From contig JAAUQL010000056.1 in the NCBI GenBank assembly GCA_012033595.1, forward strand, positions 1 to 38,090: a stretch of DNA of 38,090 bases. The letters run 5' to 3'. The DNA is from Cyclobacteriaceae bacterium (GTDB taxonomy: Bacteria > Bacteroidota > Bacteroidia > Cytophagales > Cyclobacteriaceae). The notes below the pieces were generated by a model. That model worked only from the letters and a program-made list of their open reading frames with translations. It had not been told where the DNA came from and did no database searches. This document shows positions 7,409 to 16,802 of this stretch, piece by piece; the stretch's first letter is position 1, and every line of letters starts with the position of its first letter. Position numbers and translations under genes: made by a program.

Positions 7409-10400
7409 TTAAACTTCGTTTAATTCCATCACATTCAGGTAGGCATACTGGTCAGCACTATACTTCACAATACTCAAATCACCGCTCTCCCCACTCGCAT
7501 TTGTTGTAAACCTGATTCGCACCACTTTATTAGAGTTGCTTATCGCTTCGATTGGGTTAGCCACTATGCTCTTGCCTCCCTCTGTTGACCCTCCCTGAAC
7601 CGTACCGCCAACCATGGTGAAGTTTGTTCGCCTTGTGCCTGCTACTGTTGCCCTGGCTGGAAAGCAATCAAGATCATATGTTTGACTTGCCTTTAATCCT
7701 GCAAACTTCATCTTCCATCCTGTTGTATCAGCATTAAACCAGTAGTCGATTGTTGCAGCGTTAGGGTATATCCCGCCAGTTGTTCCCAATCCGGTGCCTG
7801 GCGTTACATATCCAAGCACTTTGATTAACGATGCTCCTGATGGCGTACCATCTTCATAGTCCAATGGAATTGAGGTGCCATTTCCTCCGGAGCCTACATT
7901 TGCATTCCACACGTTCCAGGCAACTGCCTCACCTGACAGATCGCTACTGCCTGAATCACCTAAGCTTATCAATATCCTCGTTGAGGTTGCCGGTGCAGTT
8001 GTGCTAAGATTGCTCGTTACTGTTGGAGTAACGATGGCGTTGCTTGCGCTGTCAATTGCAGTGACCTGCATCTTATAGTTTGTACCGTTTGCCAGCCCGG
8101 TAGCTGCAAAGTTTTCCGTCACATTGCCAACAGTGGCCTTATTTGCCGCGAATACTATGCCGTTGCCAGTGCCTGCTACAATCTGTGCATGAGTGAGTGC
8201 CGCCGCTGCTGCAAGTGTCCATGCCACGTAGATGGTGCCAGCTTCGTTGATCCGGGCATGACCATCCATCGTAGTGAGTCCTGGATTGTCAATTGACACA
8301 AGACTCAGAGTTGGCGCTGTAGTATCAGCAGCTAATGTGGTGAAGGTTGCTGACATCAAAATGTTGCTTTGATTGCCGCTTACATCGAGCACAAAGGAAT
8401 GTACTTTGTACCCAGTGCCCGCTGTCAGGCCTGTAAATTGCCAGGTCTTGAGCACATTGGCTACTACTGCGCTGCCCCCTTGTATGTAGGCGACAGCGCC
8501 TGTTCCTTGTTCGATTTCACTCCGCGATCTCAGTGTAGTCGCTGAGGGATATACTGCTGCAAATACACTTCCGTTCTCGTTTGACTGGAACCTGCCATCC
8601 GCAGTGTTGTTTGTTACTGCCGTGGTGGTAGGTGTCAATTGAGTAGGAGGAGTAGTATCGCCTCCGGCCTTGGTCTGTGATAATGCCCAGGTCAGGAAGT
8701 CGTTTGCCGCCGTATGTTGTGTCGAGTTAAGAGGAACGGCATTGTAGCTATAATTGCTTACCGCATCATCGTGATTAGCTCCAGACCATGTTTCAGCCCA
8801 CACGTTGTCGCTGTGCGTGCCGCTTGTGTATATGGTCATCCGTGGAGGCGTAACCGGATTGCTTTGTTGCAAACATCCGTAATATGTCAGATATGTGTTG
8901 CTAACAGGAGTTGCCGAATTGGCGTCAGTCGCTCCGTGGAAGCCCCAATAGGCGATGTCGTCCCAACCGCTGGCTGAGGTCTGACCGTTGATGTGACCTG
9001 ACATAGGCGCCATCCATGCGAATTTTGCACGATACACCGGGTCTTTCATTGTCTCCACCGTTCCACCTCCTCCTAGAGACAGGCCTGAGATACCGCACTT
9101 GCTGTGGTTGATCTTATGCCCAAACTTAGATTCGTCCAACACGTAGTCAATGAATTGCTTAAGCACAGGCTGGTTATCTGTATCACTCCAATAGCCAGAC
9201 CAACTTTGTGGTAATACACATATCGCCTGCGGATTACACTGATCTAATGCAAGTGCTTTGCCCAAGCCGTTATTATCCAACATTGTCGGATCGGAACCTT
9301 TTTCACCAAGTCCGTGCAAATGAAGTATGAGAGGGTAGGCTACGGCTGGATTGTAATTCTCAGGAAGGTATAACAAATAGTCGTATTTGGTCAGGGCTGT
9401 TTGGCCGCTTGTTGCCTTATACTTGATCGTTAGTGAATCAGGCACTCCGGTGGCCAGCGTGCTAAAGTCGATCTTTGTCACTGTAGTCGACAGGTTACCT
9501 GCGTTATCTTCTGCAACAAAGTATAGATCATACGCAGTATTTGGATCAAGTCCGGAAAAGGGTATCAGTTCGGTAATGCCTCCCTGTGTTGTCGTATTTG
9601 CAGAAGCCACATCGCCGGTGCCATTTTTCACGGCTGTTGGCGTAGGAGCGGTGGCATTGTTTGCATAGACAGAAAGGTGTAGTGTTGCTGCTTCGTTAGA
9701 CCTGATGGACAAGGTGCCGCCCTGCGATGTGTTATTAATTACCTGAGCCAATGTAAGCACCGGTGGAGTGGTATCTACGGCAACTGTTGTTCCTGTGTAT
9801 GGCCCCAACACGCCCTTATTATTACCGGCAGCATCTATGATACAGGCATATATCTTAAAGGTAGTTCCGTTAGTCAGACCGCTGAAACCAAGACTTTCCA
9901 CCGAACTCCCTAATGTAGTCTTGGGTGTTGTCTGGGCAATTGCCCCTACTCCGTTGATGATCTCAGATATATTTAACGGATCATTATCCGCTACATTGCT
10001 CTTTGCAATAGCATAGATAGTCGCGGCCTCATCACTTTGAATATTGAAAATTAAGCTTGTCTGCGTTTGCCCTGATACGCTAATGTTCGATTCGTTCGGA
10101 GGAGTAGTGTCTCCAGCAGGAGGTGCAGTTATGGCTGAGCCGTTGCCGTCGCCACTAAAATAAAATGGTGTAGCCAGCGTGCCGGTGTTTATGAACCTGA
10201 TAAACACGGTATCATTGTCCCACACCGTAAGTGGAGCCTGACGGGAAGCAGGGATCAGTGCAGTACTAATCAGCAGATTAAACCCGTTCAATTTAAATAT
10301 CTTATTTCCTACTCCGGTATCGAGTCCGCTAATGCCGGTGATTGTAAGGTCTCCTGTAAGGTCGATGGTGGAATAATCCTTGCCATCAAAGTCGAGCAGG

Positions 10401-10921
10401 CCACTTTGTACCTCTCCGGACACTCTTTTAATTTTGAGTGCATCCAGCTCAGCAGGCTGAACGTGCGCCACCTGGCTGTGATCATATGCGATCTTACCCC
10501 TGTCGCCGCGATATGCAGTAGAAGAAGTCTCGCCCAAAGCCACTGAGCTTGATAGCGCCACATATGCACTGCCAGACCACCTGTACGATAGATTAGTATT
10601 GACTGCTACATAGATGATGCCGCTCGTACCAGTTGCCGGAAATGCAGCCAGGTTTGCAAATTCAAGTACGTCATCGACATAAGCAGGGAGCTGCGAGCTT
10701 AGCACTTTGCCATTTGCATCCAGCTCAGCTACACCGTTGTTGGCGCCTTTTTGCGATGCGGGAATTTGGGGCACGTCTATAACGTTCCCTAACCCTACAT
10801 CTTCCTTTGTGATAGCCACATTGTCTTTGAAGCTGTCAATCAGGTCTTCAAAATCGGCCTGAGTCGGTATATCACCAGTCTGGAAGGCTGATTTAAGTGC
10901 GGTTTTTGATTTTATTGGCAT
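7409..10921 (-). CDS. tail fibre with embedded alpha/beta-hydrolase esterase
   Basis: A 1170-residue protein. Residues 1-265 resemble fibre N-terminal and shaft modules (the A-Y-R-G-D-R-G motif near 136 is common in fibres). Ig/FN3-like repeats starting D-T-T-P-P begin near 271 and 383. Residues ~495-750 form an alpha/beta hydrolase of the feruloyl/PHB-depolymerase esterase type: oxyanion motif H-L-H-G (534-537), nucleophile elbow G-L-S-L-G with Ser615, probable acid Asp666 in F-H-G-A-T-D, and probable His717 in G-A-N-H. Two more repeats follow (D-T-T-P-P near 755, D-T-T-A-P near 866). The last ~190 residues are a beta-rich module that may bind carbohydrate. No signal peptide is present, which fits a virion protein. 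The likely role is binding and de-esterifying a host surface polysaccharide. Confidence 0.8.
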   Translation of the reverse strand: MPIKSKTALKSAFQTGDIPTQADFEDLIDSFKDNVAITKEDVGLGNVIDVPQIPASQKGANNGVAELDANGKVLSSQLPAYVDDVLEFANLAAFPATGTSGIIYVAVNTNLSYRWSGSAYVALSSSVALGETSSTAYRGDRGKIAYDHSQVAHVQPAELDALKIKRVSGEVQSGLLDFDGKDYSTIDLTGDLTITGISGLDTGVGNKIFKLNGFNLLISTALIPASRQAPLTVWDNDTVFIRFINTGTLATPFYFSGDGNGSAITAPPAGDTTPPNESNISVSGQTQTSLIFNIQSDEAATIYAIAKSNVADNDPLNISEIINGVGAIAQTTPKTTLGSSVESLGFSGLTNGTTFKIYACIIDAAGNNKGVLGPYTGTTVAVDTTPPVLTLAQVINNTSQGGTLSIRSNEAATLHLSVYANNATAPTPTAVKNGTGDVASANTTTQGGITELIPFSGLDPNTAYDLYFVAEDNAGNLSTTVTKIDFSTLATGVPDSLTIKYKATSGQTALTKYDYLLYLPENYNPAVAYPLILHLHGLGEKGSDPTMLDNNGLGKALALDQCNPQAICVLPQSWSGYWSDTDNQPVLKQFIDYVLDESKFGHKINHSKCGISGLSLGGGGTVETMKDPVYRAKFAWMAPMSGHINGQTSASGWDDIAYWGFHGATDANSATPVSNTYLTYYGCLQQSNPVTPPRMTIYTSGTHSDNVWAETWSGANHDDAVSNYSYNAVPLNSTQHTAANDFLTWALSQTKAGGDTTPPTQLTPTTTAVTNNTADGRFQSNENGSVFAAVYPSATTLRSRSEIEQGTGAVAYIQGGSAVVANVLKTWQFTGLTAGTGYKVHSFVLDVSGNQSNILMSATFTTLAADTTAPTLSLVSIDNPGLTTMDGHARINEAGTIYVAWTLAAAAALTHAQIVAGTGNGIVFAANKATVGNVTENFAATGLANGTNYKMQVTAIDSASNAIVTPTVTSNLSTTAPATSTRILISLGDSGSSDLSGEAVAWNVWNANVGSGGNGTSIPLDYEDGTPSGASLIKVLGYVTPGTGLGTTGGIYPNAATIDYWFNADTTGWKMKFAGLKASQTYDLDCFPARATVAGTRRTNFTMVGGTVQGGSTEGGKSIVANPIEAISNSNKVVRIRFTTNASGESGDLSIVKYSADQYAYLNVMELNEV

Positions 10922-10925
10922 TATA

Positions 10926-11405
10926 TTAATTGATTACGAATGTTGTACCTATCGACATATAGCCTACCCCAACCACAGGTGCAGGGGTATCTATAATGTC
11001 ACTAATGCCCATCACCAGGGTAAATGCTGCCACGTAGCGGGCGCCTCCCTGAAAAAGGCTGAGATTATTTGTGTTTTTGTAATAAAGCATAAAGGTCTTT
11101 TCTAAAGGATTAACTTGAAGAGACATCAAACCGGGTCCTTTGATTTTGTCAAAGAAGGCCTTGTGATTTGCAAAGAAGTCGGGCTTATCACCGACCATGT
11201 AGAAGGGTATCGATACCTCCATCTCCTCAAAAGTGGGGTTATCAAGGTCGATCTCCAATCCATTTTCCTCCGGCCAGTTGTTAAACAGCGAAGGCTTGCG
11301 CTTTGGGCTCTTGAGCAGGTCGGCATAGCCTCCCCGTGCGATCATCGCCCCGTATGTGTCGTATATGTCCAGGCTATCGAGTAGCCAATATCCGCTTAAT
11401 GCCAT
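10926..11405 (-). CDS. distal tail-like protein
   Basis: 159 residues when started at the ATG at 11405, which overlaps the tape-measure stop (TAATG). A longer frame reaching 11474 lies inside the tape-measure gene and is less likely. It is a beta-rich small protein directly after the tape measure and before the fibre and tip genes, the usual place of the Dit/baseplate ring protein in siphophages. I do not see a diagnostic motif, so the assignment rests on synteny and size. Confidence 0.6.
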   Translation of the reverse strand: MALSGYWLLDSLDIYDTYGAMIARGGYADLLKSPKRKPSLFNNWPEENGLEIDLDNPTFEEMEVSIPFYMVGDKPDFFANHKAFFDKIKGPGLMSLQVNPLEKTFMLYYKNTNNLSLFQGGARYVAAFTLVMGISDIIDTPAPVVGVGYMSIGTTFVIN

Positions 11406-14400
11406 TATCTTATTTTCATTCCGTCTGTTTCCAGCCTGCCGAGCCGGTTGTCTATACTCTCGAGCTTGCGACAATACTCCGTGTTCTGCTCTATTCGAGC
11501 CAGGTGCAGCATGTTTTTTGTCATGCGATCGAGCTGCCTGTCGGCTGTGGTGTTGAGTGCAGACATTTGAATGCGCATGCCGTTGAATATGCCAACGATC
11601 TCCTTGCCGGTATCCTCTGTCAATTGTCGCTCTATGCCACCTGATAAGCCTTTATCAAGCTCCGAACTTTCAAACCCGATGTTGCTTACCTTTTTTAGAT
11701 TTTCAAAAGATCGCTCAGCGTTGAGTATGATCTTATCATATTCATACTGCAACCTTGCTACCTCAAAAGAGCTTAACTCGCCGTTTGACTCTGTGTATGC
11801 TGCAAATTGCTCATAAAACTTTTGAAGCGGCTCTTCTAGCACCTGGTACTTGAGTGCCGATAGGATCGCATTTTGCATCAACTTTTCAAAATCATCAGCA
11901 AAGTCTTCTGCTCCTCTTTTGCCTGCCCTGAACCCTTCTATGATTGAGTCGGCAATACTGGCCTCTGTAGTGCCGGTAAGTATCTGCTTGTATATTTCCG
12001 CATATTGTTTAGCAGCTGCTTCTGCCTCCTGATACTTTTGGATAAGCGCATCAAGCGTATCTATATCAGCTTGTACTACTTCCTTGCCACCGATCTTACC
12101 TCCGTTTTCAGCGATCTCTGCACGCAACCGGATAAAGTCCTCTATGTCATCGAGCCCGGAGGTGTCTACACTTTCAAATTCATATTTTATTTTGGTCTTT
12201 GCCTGGCCAAGCGTAAGTGCATTAATTAAAAACCCGCCAAATCCTTTAATTTTTGGCTGATTTCCGAATAGCGGGTCTATACCGACTTCTTCTTGTGACT
12301 TGATCACGTCTATTTGAGCCTGTTTCAATTGTTCGAGGGCTTCTTTTCTGCTATCCTCAAAGCTCTTGATTTGCGCAAAGGTTGCCTCGACACGCTCTAC
12401 ACCTCGCAAATCTTCCAATAATGTCTTTTGCCTTTCGAGCAGTAGATTTTGTGCCGCGATCTGGGAGGTGATAATCTTATGATCTTCTACCTGACTATCC
12501 ATCTCCGTAGCCACATCAGCCGCCGACAGCATCGCATCTCGTGCCGATGTGATTACAAAGCTGACAGCACTAACAATAGAACCAACCTTAGCGCTGGTGT
12601 TTGCCTTGCTATCGATTATTGTATTAACATCGTCGAGCAAACGACTTATTTGCTGTATGGAAATCGAAAAATTCGCGCTGATTTTAAATGTTGCATCGCC
12701 CGCCGACCGGAGCACCTCTGACAGGCTTGCGATTGTATTGCCCAAGAATCCGTCGCCAATATCATTTTGTATAGCCTGAATTTGCTTGCGTAGCTCTTGT
12801 ACTACCTTGCTATTCTTGCCAGCTACAGGCTCGAGAATATTATCGATCAGTGCATTGACCTGGGTAATAATGTCGCGTACGGCATCTTTGCCAAGTTGCT
12901 CTATATCGCCAAAGAGTAGCTCAACCATTTCATTTTGTGCAGCGATTTCCCTGGCTATATCTTCGCGCTGCTGCTGATACTGTGCATCGAGCACAGCCAC
13001 ATTGCCCAGCTCGCCCTTTGTGGTTAGTTTGTTTCTTTCGGCTAGGTATTTCTTTTCGAGATCGAGCAATCGCTGTTGGTAAGATTTGGTACGCTCATAG
13101 AGTTCGTCGTAGGCATCTTTTTGCCGCTTCTGGTCTTCTTCATCAGCCTTATCTTTTTGCCTTTTACGCAATGCCGCTATCTCATTGTCTCGGGTCAGCT
13201 CTATTTCAGCAAGCAGTGCAGTATTACCCTTTGCCAGTACGAGCAGTTCGGCATACTTGGTCTTTGCCTGCTCAATCTCCTGATCGTTGCCCGACAGGCT
13301 GGCTATACGGATATCCTCATTGATGCCTGCCAGCTCTTCGCGAACGCGGGCATAGCCTTCTATACGCGACTGTTGCACTTTGCTCAGCTCACCCGTTATG
13401 CCTCTTATCTTTTCTTCAAGCGCATATATCTCCTGCTGGTATTGTTTGAACTGGGTCGCGTTTGTAGCCTCCTGATTCTGCTTATCTTGCAGCGCCTTGA
13501 TCTGCTGCTGAAAGTATTCGATAGATGCTATCTGGGCTTTGGTGGCCTCATCTATCTGCTTGTCCTGCTCTTTGTTCAGTTCCTTTTGTCGTGCCAGGTT
13601 TTCCTCCAGGTCTTCCTGTGCCTTTGTTATACTGAGAGAGTTGTCCCTGGTAGATAGGTAGTCTGTGCCTTGAAACTGAGATTGGTACCTCCGGTTTTTA
13701 GGCACCGGCTCACTCAGTGTTTCAATGCGTTTTCTTAGTTCAATCTCCTGATTCGATAGTCGCTCCTGTTCGAGTTGCAGCCTTTTGGCTTTCGTGAATT
13801 TTTCAATAGCCTCTGTACCCTTTGCTGTAGCTATAGTCTCAAGTGTCAGATTGTCCAGGTTGCCTTTTGCATATTGTTGTAATGATTTTAAGGCATTTTC
13901 CCGATCAACAAGCAATTGCTTTTGATCAGTTGCCACCGTTATCCAATCTTCAATTTTCTTTATTTCATCTTCGAATTGTTTCTTTGATTCTTCCTGAAAG
14001 TCGTTAAATCGCTTTTGTGCATCTGCTGTGGAAAATAGCTCCTTTCTAAAAAGGATCAAGGTGCTTGTGAGTGCAAACAGCGCCGTGGCTACCGCAGCAG
14101 CCGGGTTTGCGGCCATCGTCACATTGAGTATGCGAATACCATTCACCAGCCTGGCGATGATGCTTGTAAATTTCAGACTGGCTACGGCCAGGCCTCCCTG
14201 CGCGGCGGCTGTGGCTATGAGTGCCGCTCTATAGGTGCCGTATGTGATGATGATAACTTTTAGGATGTGCAGCACATCCTCATAGTTTTCTATCAAGCTC
14301 TTTAAGCCGGATATCGAACCGAATAGCACTCCTTCATTTGCTTCGCCAATAGTGTTGAGCAGTACTTCCCAGGCATCTTTTAAGTTAGATAGCTGCCCTG

Positions 14401-15094
14401 TTACGGTTGAACTTTGCTTTTCCATCAGATTGTAAAATGATCCGCCGGCGTTGGTCATTTCCTCAATTGCCACTTTTACATTTTCAAAGCCTACCTTCCC
14501 GCTTTCGACCAGGCTTCTTACCTTTTCGTCTGTCACGCCAAATTGCTTAGCCAGCGAAGAGGTAAGGTCTATACCTCGCCCGGTAAACTGGATGAGGTCA
14601 CGAGTATAGAGGCGGTTCTGAATGCGTGTAGTGCCATACAGATAGATCAGATCATTGAGTGGAATGGAAAGCCCAGCCGATACGTCACCGAGTCGGCGCG
14701 TTACATCGATCACCTCATCAGACGATACCTTATAGGCCAGCAGCTGTTTGGTAGCCTGCCCAACCTCAGTAAGCTGAAAAGGGGTCTTTGCAGCCAGCTC
14801 TACCACCTGTGCAAACAAAGCATCGGCCTCCTTCTTATTCCCAAGGATAGTCTGTAACGATATGTCGAGCTTCTGGAACTCACCTCGCACTTGTATAAGC
14901 GAACTCACCAGGCTTTGGGCGGCATTAAAGCTAAGATACCCGGCAATAAGGCCACCTACGCGTTTGCCCATGCTCTCAATGCCGGAATAGGTCTTTGCAA
15001 CATCCTTATCGAGACCCTGCACACTATTGCGCACCTGGGCTATGCCCTTGTTCAGGTCGCCCGCCATTACAAACTCTATGCGTACTGGTTCCAT
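11405..15094 (-). CDS. tail tape measure protein
   Basis: A 1229-residue protein. Residues ~60-250 match the TMP_3-like tape-measure core (motifs A-A-K-T-P-F-Q-L, L-A-Y-K-V-S, a short L-T-S-S-L-A-K-Q-F-G stretch, and S-S-T-V-T-G-Q-L-S-N-L-K-D-A-W). Hydrophobic Ala/Ile-rich segments lie at ~275-350. Long Gln/Glu/Lys coiled coils span ~390-720, and a helical C-terminal part follows. Its length sets tail length (family knowledge), implying a long non-contractile tail. It is flanked by the chaperone pair upstream and the Dit-like gene downstream. Confidence 0.9.
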   Translation of the reverse strand: MEPVRIEFVMAGDLNKGIAQVRNSVQGLDKDVAKTYSGIESMGKRVGGLIAGYLSFNAAQSLVSSLIQVRGEFQKLDISLQTILGNKKEADALFAQVVELAAKTPFQLTEVGQATKQLLAYKVSSDEVIDVTRRLGDVSAGLSIPLNDLIYLYGTTRIQNRLYTRDLIQFTGRGIDLTSSLAKQFGVTDEKVRSLVESGKVGFENVKVAIEEMTNAGGSFYNLMEKQSSTVTGQLSNLKDAWEVLLNTIGEANEGVLFGSISGLKSLIENYEDVLHILKVIIITYGTYRAALIATAAAQGGLAVASLKFTSIIARLVNGIRILNVTMAANPAAAVATALFALTSTLILFRKELFSTADAQKRFNDFQEESKKQFEDEIKKIEDWITVATDQKQLLVDRENALKSLQQYAKGNLDNLTLETIATAKGTEAIEKFTKAKRLQLEQERLSNQEIELRKRIETLSEPVPKNRRYQSQFQGTDYLSTRDNSLSITKAQEDLEENLARQKELNKEQDKQIDEATKAQIASIEYFQQQIKALQDKQNQEATNATQFKQYQQEIYALEEKIRGITGELSKVQQSRIEGYARVREELAGINEDIRIASLSGNDQEIEQAKTKYAELLVLAKGNTALLAEIELTRDNEIAALRKRQKDKADEEDQKRQKDAYDELYERTKSYQQRLLDLEKKYLAERNKLTTKGELGNVAVLDAQYQQQREDIAREIAAQNEMVELLFGDIEQLGKDAVRDIITQVNALIDNILEPVAGKNSKVVQELRKQIQAIQNDIGDGFLGNTIASLSEVLRSAGDATFKISANFSISIQQISRLLDDVNTIIDSKANTSAKVGSIVSAVSFVITSARDAMLSAADVATEMDSQVEDHKIITSQIAAQNLLLERQKTLLEDLRGVERVEATFAQIKSFEDSRKEALEQLKQAQIDVIKSQEEVGIDPLFGNQPKIKGFGGFLINALTLGQAKTKIKYEFESVDTSGLDDIEDFIRLRAEIAENGGKIGGKEVVQADIDTLDALIQKYQEAEAAAKQYAEIYKQILTGTTEASIADSIIEGFRAGKRGAEDFADDFEKLMQNAILSALKYQVLEEPLQKFYEQFAAYTESNGELSSFEVARLQYEYDKIILNAERSFENLKKVSNIGFESSELDKGLSGGIERQLTEDTGKEIVGIFNGMRIQMSALNTTADRQLDRMTKNMLHLARIEQNTEYCRKLESIDNRLGRLETDGMKIR

Positions 15095-15095
15095 T

Positions 15096-15302
15096 TTATT
15101 TTATGCCAAAAAAGCTATTTTGCTCCTGTTCACTCTCGATCATCTTCACTTTTCCTTTGCGCTCAGAGCGGTAGCTCGGCGCATCGGCTATCATCATTTG
15201 TATGGCAGGCCAAGACATCGACCACATTATTTGTCTCACCGTCCAGCCGGTGGCCGTGGCTATTTGCCAAATGATGCCAAAGGGGCTATGCAGGCCTTTC
15301 AT
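15096..15302 (-). CDS. tail assembly chaperone, second small component
   Basis: A 68-residue protein with a Trp/Met-rich helical core (I-I-W-Q-I-A-T-A-T-G-W followed by I-M-W-S-M-S-W-P) and a basic tail, typical of the small protein encoded just upstream of tape-measure genes. The ATG overlaps the stop of the 162-aa gene (ATGA) and the stop lies 1 bp from the tape-measure start. In many siphophages the two chaperone parts are joined by a -1 frameshift. Here no convincing slippery heptamer is visible, so re-initiation at ATGA is more likely. Confidence 0.6.
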   Translation of the reverse strand: MKGLHSPFGIIWQIATATGWTVRQIMWSMSWPAIQMMIADAPSYRSERKGKVKMIESEQEQNSFFGIK

Positions 15303-15787
15303 TCTGCCTGTTGACTCCCCTTCTCCTCCGGGCTCTGATTCCTCGGCGCTGTCATCTTCATTGCCGACAGAAATCTGATAGTATTGGTAAAATGTTGCAC
15401 ACCACTAAGCTGTATCAAAAGCACCGCGATCTTAGCCAGGCTAATGGCATCGCAACTCCACCTGAGGTACCAGCCCAGCGCAGGGGAAAGTATTGCCCCT
15501 GCCAGTCTGCCACGGATCATGCCCATAGCCACAATGTGGCTCACGTTTGTGCCATGCTCGGCCAACAGTCTGTGTGCTTCTTTCAGGTCTCCGGCATCTA
15601 TCTTTTCTATCTCCACGTCCATGCGCAGGTATAGATTAGATATGCGCATCATAGTTCCGAGCACTGGCCGCCTCACCGTTATCCCGATATACTTCCAAAG
15701 CCAGGCCATAAAAAAAGGTGCACGGATTTGCACACGCACACCTTTATCAAGCAGTAGTTCAGAAGCTTCTATTTCAACTTCCTTCAT
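15299..15787 (-). CDS. tail assembly chaperone, first component
   Basis: A 162-residue helical protein encoded between the tail tube gene and the tape measure, overlapping a small Trp-rich ORF by 4 bp. Position, size and paired architecture match the gpG/gpGT-type chaperones that coat the tape-measure protein during tail assembly. The N-terminus (E-I-E-A-S-E-L-L-L-D-K-G-V-R-V) looks like the beta start common in this group. The C-terminal 20 residues are polar and probably disordered. Family membership is inferred from synteny. Confidence 0.6.
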   Translation of the reverse strand: MKEVEIEASELLLDKGVRVQIRAPFFMAWLWKYIGITVRRPVLGTMMRISNLYLRMDVEIEKIDAGDLKEAHRLLAEHGTNVSHIVAMGMIRGRLAGAILSPALGWYLRWSCDAISLAKIAVLLIQLSGVQHFTNTIRFLSAMKMTAPRNQSPEEKGSQQAE

Positions 15788-15791
15788 TCAT

Positions 15792-16289
15792 TTAGATTTG
15801 TTCAATGCTGTAAGGCGCAGCAGTCAGCAGGGTTGGAGTCAGCACTACGGCAGTGATCTCTACCTGCGCAATCTCTGTTCTGGACAAATTCCAGTTGATT
15901 CTTGCACTAATCTTTGCGCGGGGAATTTCAATCTTAACATTGTAGGAAGTAATTACCTCTACAGATTGCTCGACCTCAAATATGTCGCGTGGTGCAGACC
16001 ATTTGTCCCCGGTCACCGTACCACCAAACACCCGCTGAAGCGCATCTGGCGCCACGTTGATAATCGCAAATTTCAACTGGGTAAGGCCCGGTTCGGATAT
16101 AATGGTTTCCTCAGCAGTGAAGTTATTCTCTTCAGAAAAGAACTCCTGCCGGGTAGCATCCTCGACCGTAAACGAGCCCGTTCCACGGTAGGTAACGCCC
16201 AGTGCTGTGAGGACAGTGCCCATGCCGCCTCCGGCATCGATCGCCCCCATCTTAATTGATTTCAGTCCTATTGATCTGGTTTCAGCCAT
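15792..16289 (-). CDS. major tail tube protein
   Basis: A 165-residue beta-rich protein with an N-terminal short helix followed by strands and Gly-rich turns, encoded directly before the chaperone pair and tape measure. Size and position match siphovirus tail tube proteins, which stack as hexamers around the tape measure. No sheath gene is seen, supporting a non-contractile tail. Its start is separated from the lipoprotein gene's stop by 6 bp. Confidence 0.7.
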   Translation of the reverse strand: MAETRSIGLKSIKMGAIDAGGGMGTVLTALGVTYRGTGSFTVEDATRQEFFSEENNFTAEETIISEPGLTQLKFAIINVAPDALQRVFGGTVTGDKWSAPRDIFEVEQSVEVITSYNVKIEIPRAKISARINWNLSRTEIAQVEITAVVLTPTLLTAAPYSIEQI

Positions 16290-16295
16290 GATATT

Positions 16296-16802
16296 TTAAA
16301 TTGGTTTAATTGCTTTTAAAATCATTTTAAAGAGCCCGGTCACAAAGCCAAGGTATATGATCAAGCCTACAAAAGAGAGTCGACCAAACCACAGTTGCGC
16401 CTTTTGCCAGGCCGTCCACGGTCTCTTTTTAATTATCGTCTTAGTGACGGTAGTCATATTATTGATTTCCCTGTCTTTAATTTTTAAGTAAACGGCCTGG
16501 CTGTCGATCTTACACGTAGATTCTATGATGCTTTGTACAGGGCTTATCCTTATGATCTTGATGTCAGGTGGCTTGATGTGCTTACCACTCCTAAGCGATT
16601 GAATCTCCTTGATCTGCACCTGCCCAAGGCTGTCACAGACTACCAGGGCTCTGATGCTCGCGCTATCGGTGAGATAAACTGTTGTGTCTCGTAGTGTCTC
16701 TACGATGGTGATATCCGTCTCTACGCGGTCGGGAATCTTAAATGGCTTACAGCTTGCCGCTGCTATCAGTATTAGTGCTAGTATTATTGTTTTTTGCAAC
16801 AT
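16296..16802 (-). CDS. lipoprotein with C-terminal membrane anchor (candidate unimolecular spanin)
   Basis: 168 residues from the ATG at 16802. A type II signal peptide (hydrophobic residues 5-17, lipobox A-A-S-Cys18) predicts an outer-membrane lipoprotein. Near the C-terminus (about 137-163) a single transmembrane segment is preceded by a basic, Trp-containing stretch. A protein tied to the outer membrane by lipid and to the inner membrane by a C-terminal helix has the topology of unimolecular spanins such as phage T1 gp11. It follows the amidase and coiled-coil membrane protein, overlapping the latter by 56 bp out of frame, as Rz/Rz1 pairs often do. A two-component o-spanin is the alternative. 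A longer frame to 16829 would spoil the signal peptide. Confidence 0.6.
   Translation of the reverse strand: MLQKTIILALILIAAASCKPFKIPDRVETDITIVETLRDTTVYLTDSASIRALVVCDSLGQVQIKEIQSLRSGKHIKPPDIKIIRISPVQSIIESTCKIDSQAVYLKIKDREINNMTTVTKTIIKKRPWTAWQKAQLWFGRLSFVGLIIYLGFVTGLFKMILKAIKPI

Noticed and set aside
15290-15310. Programmed frameshift between the two tail chaperone ORFs
   Set aside because: No slippery heptamer in the right phase. The ATGA overlap explains expression by re-initiation.
15384-16259. 291-residue plus-strand frame opposite the tail tube and chaperone genes
   Set aside because: Antisense to two well-packed tail genes, and codon content is that of a complementary-strand shadow.
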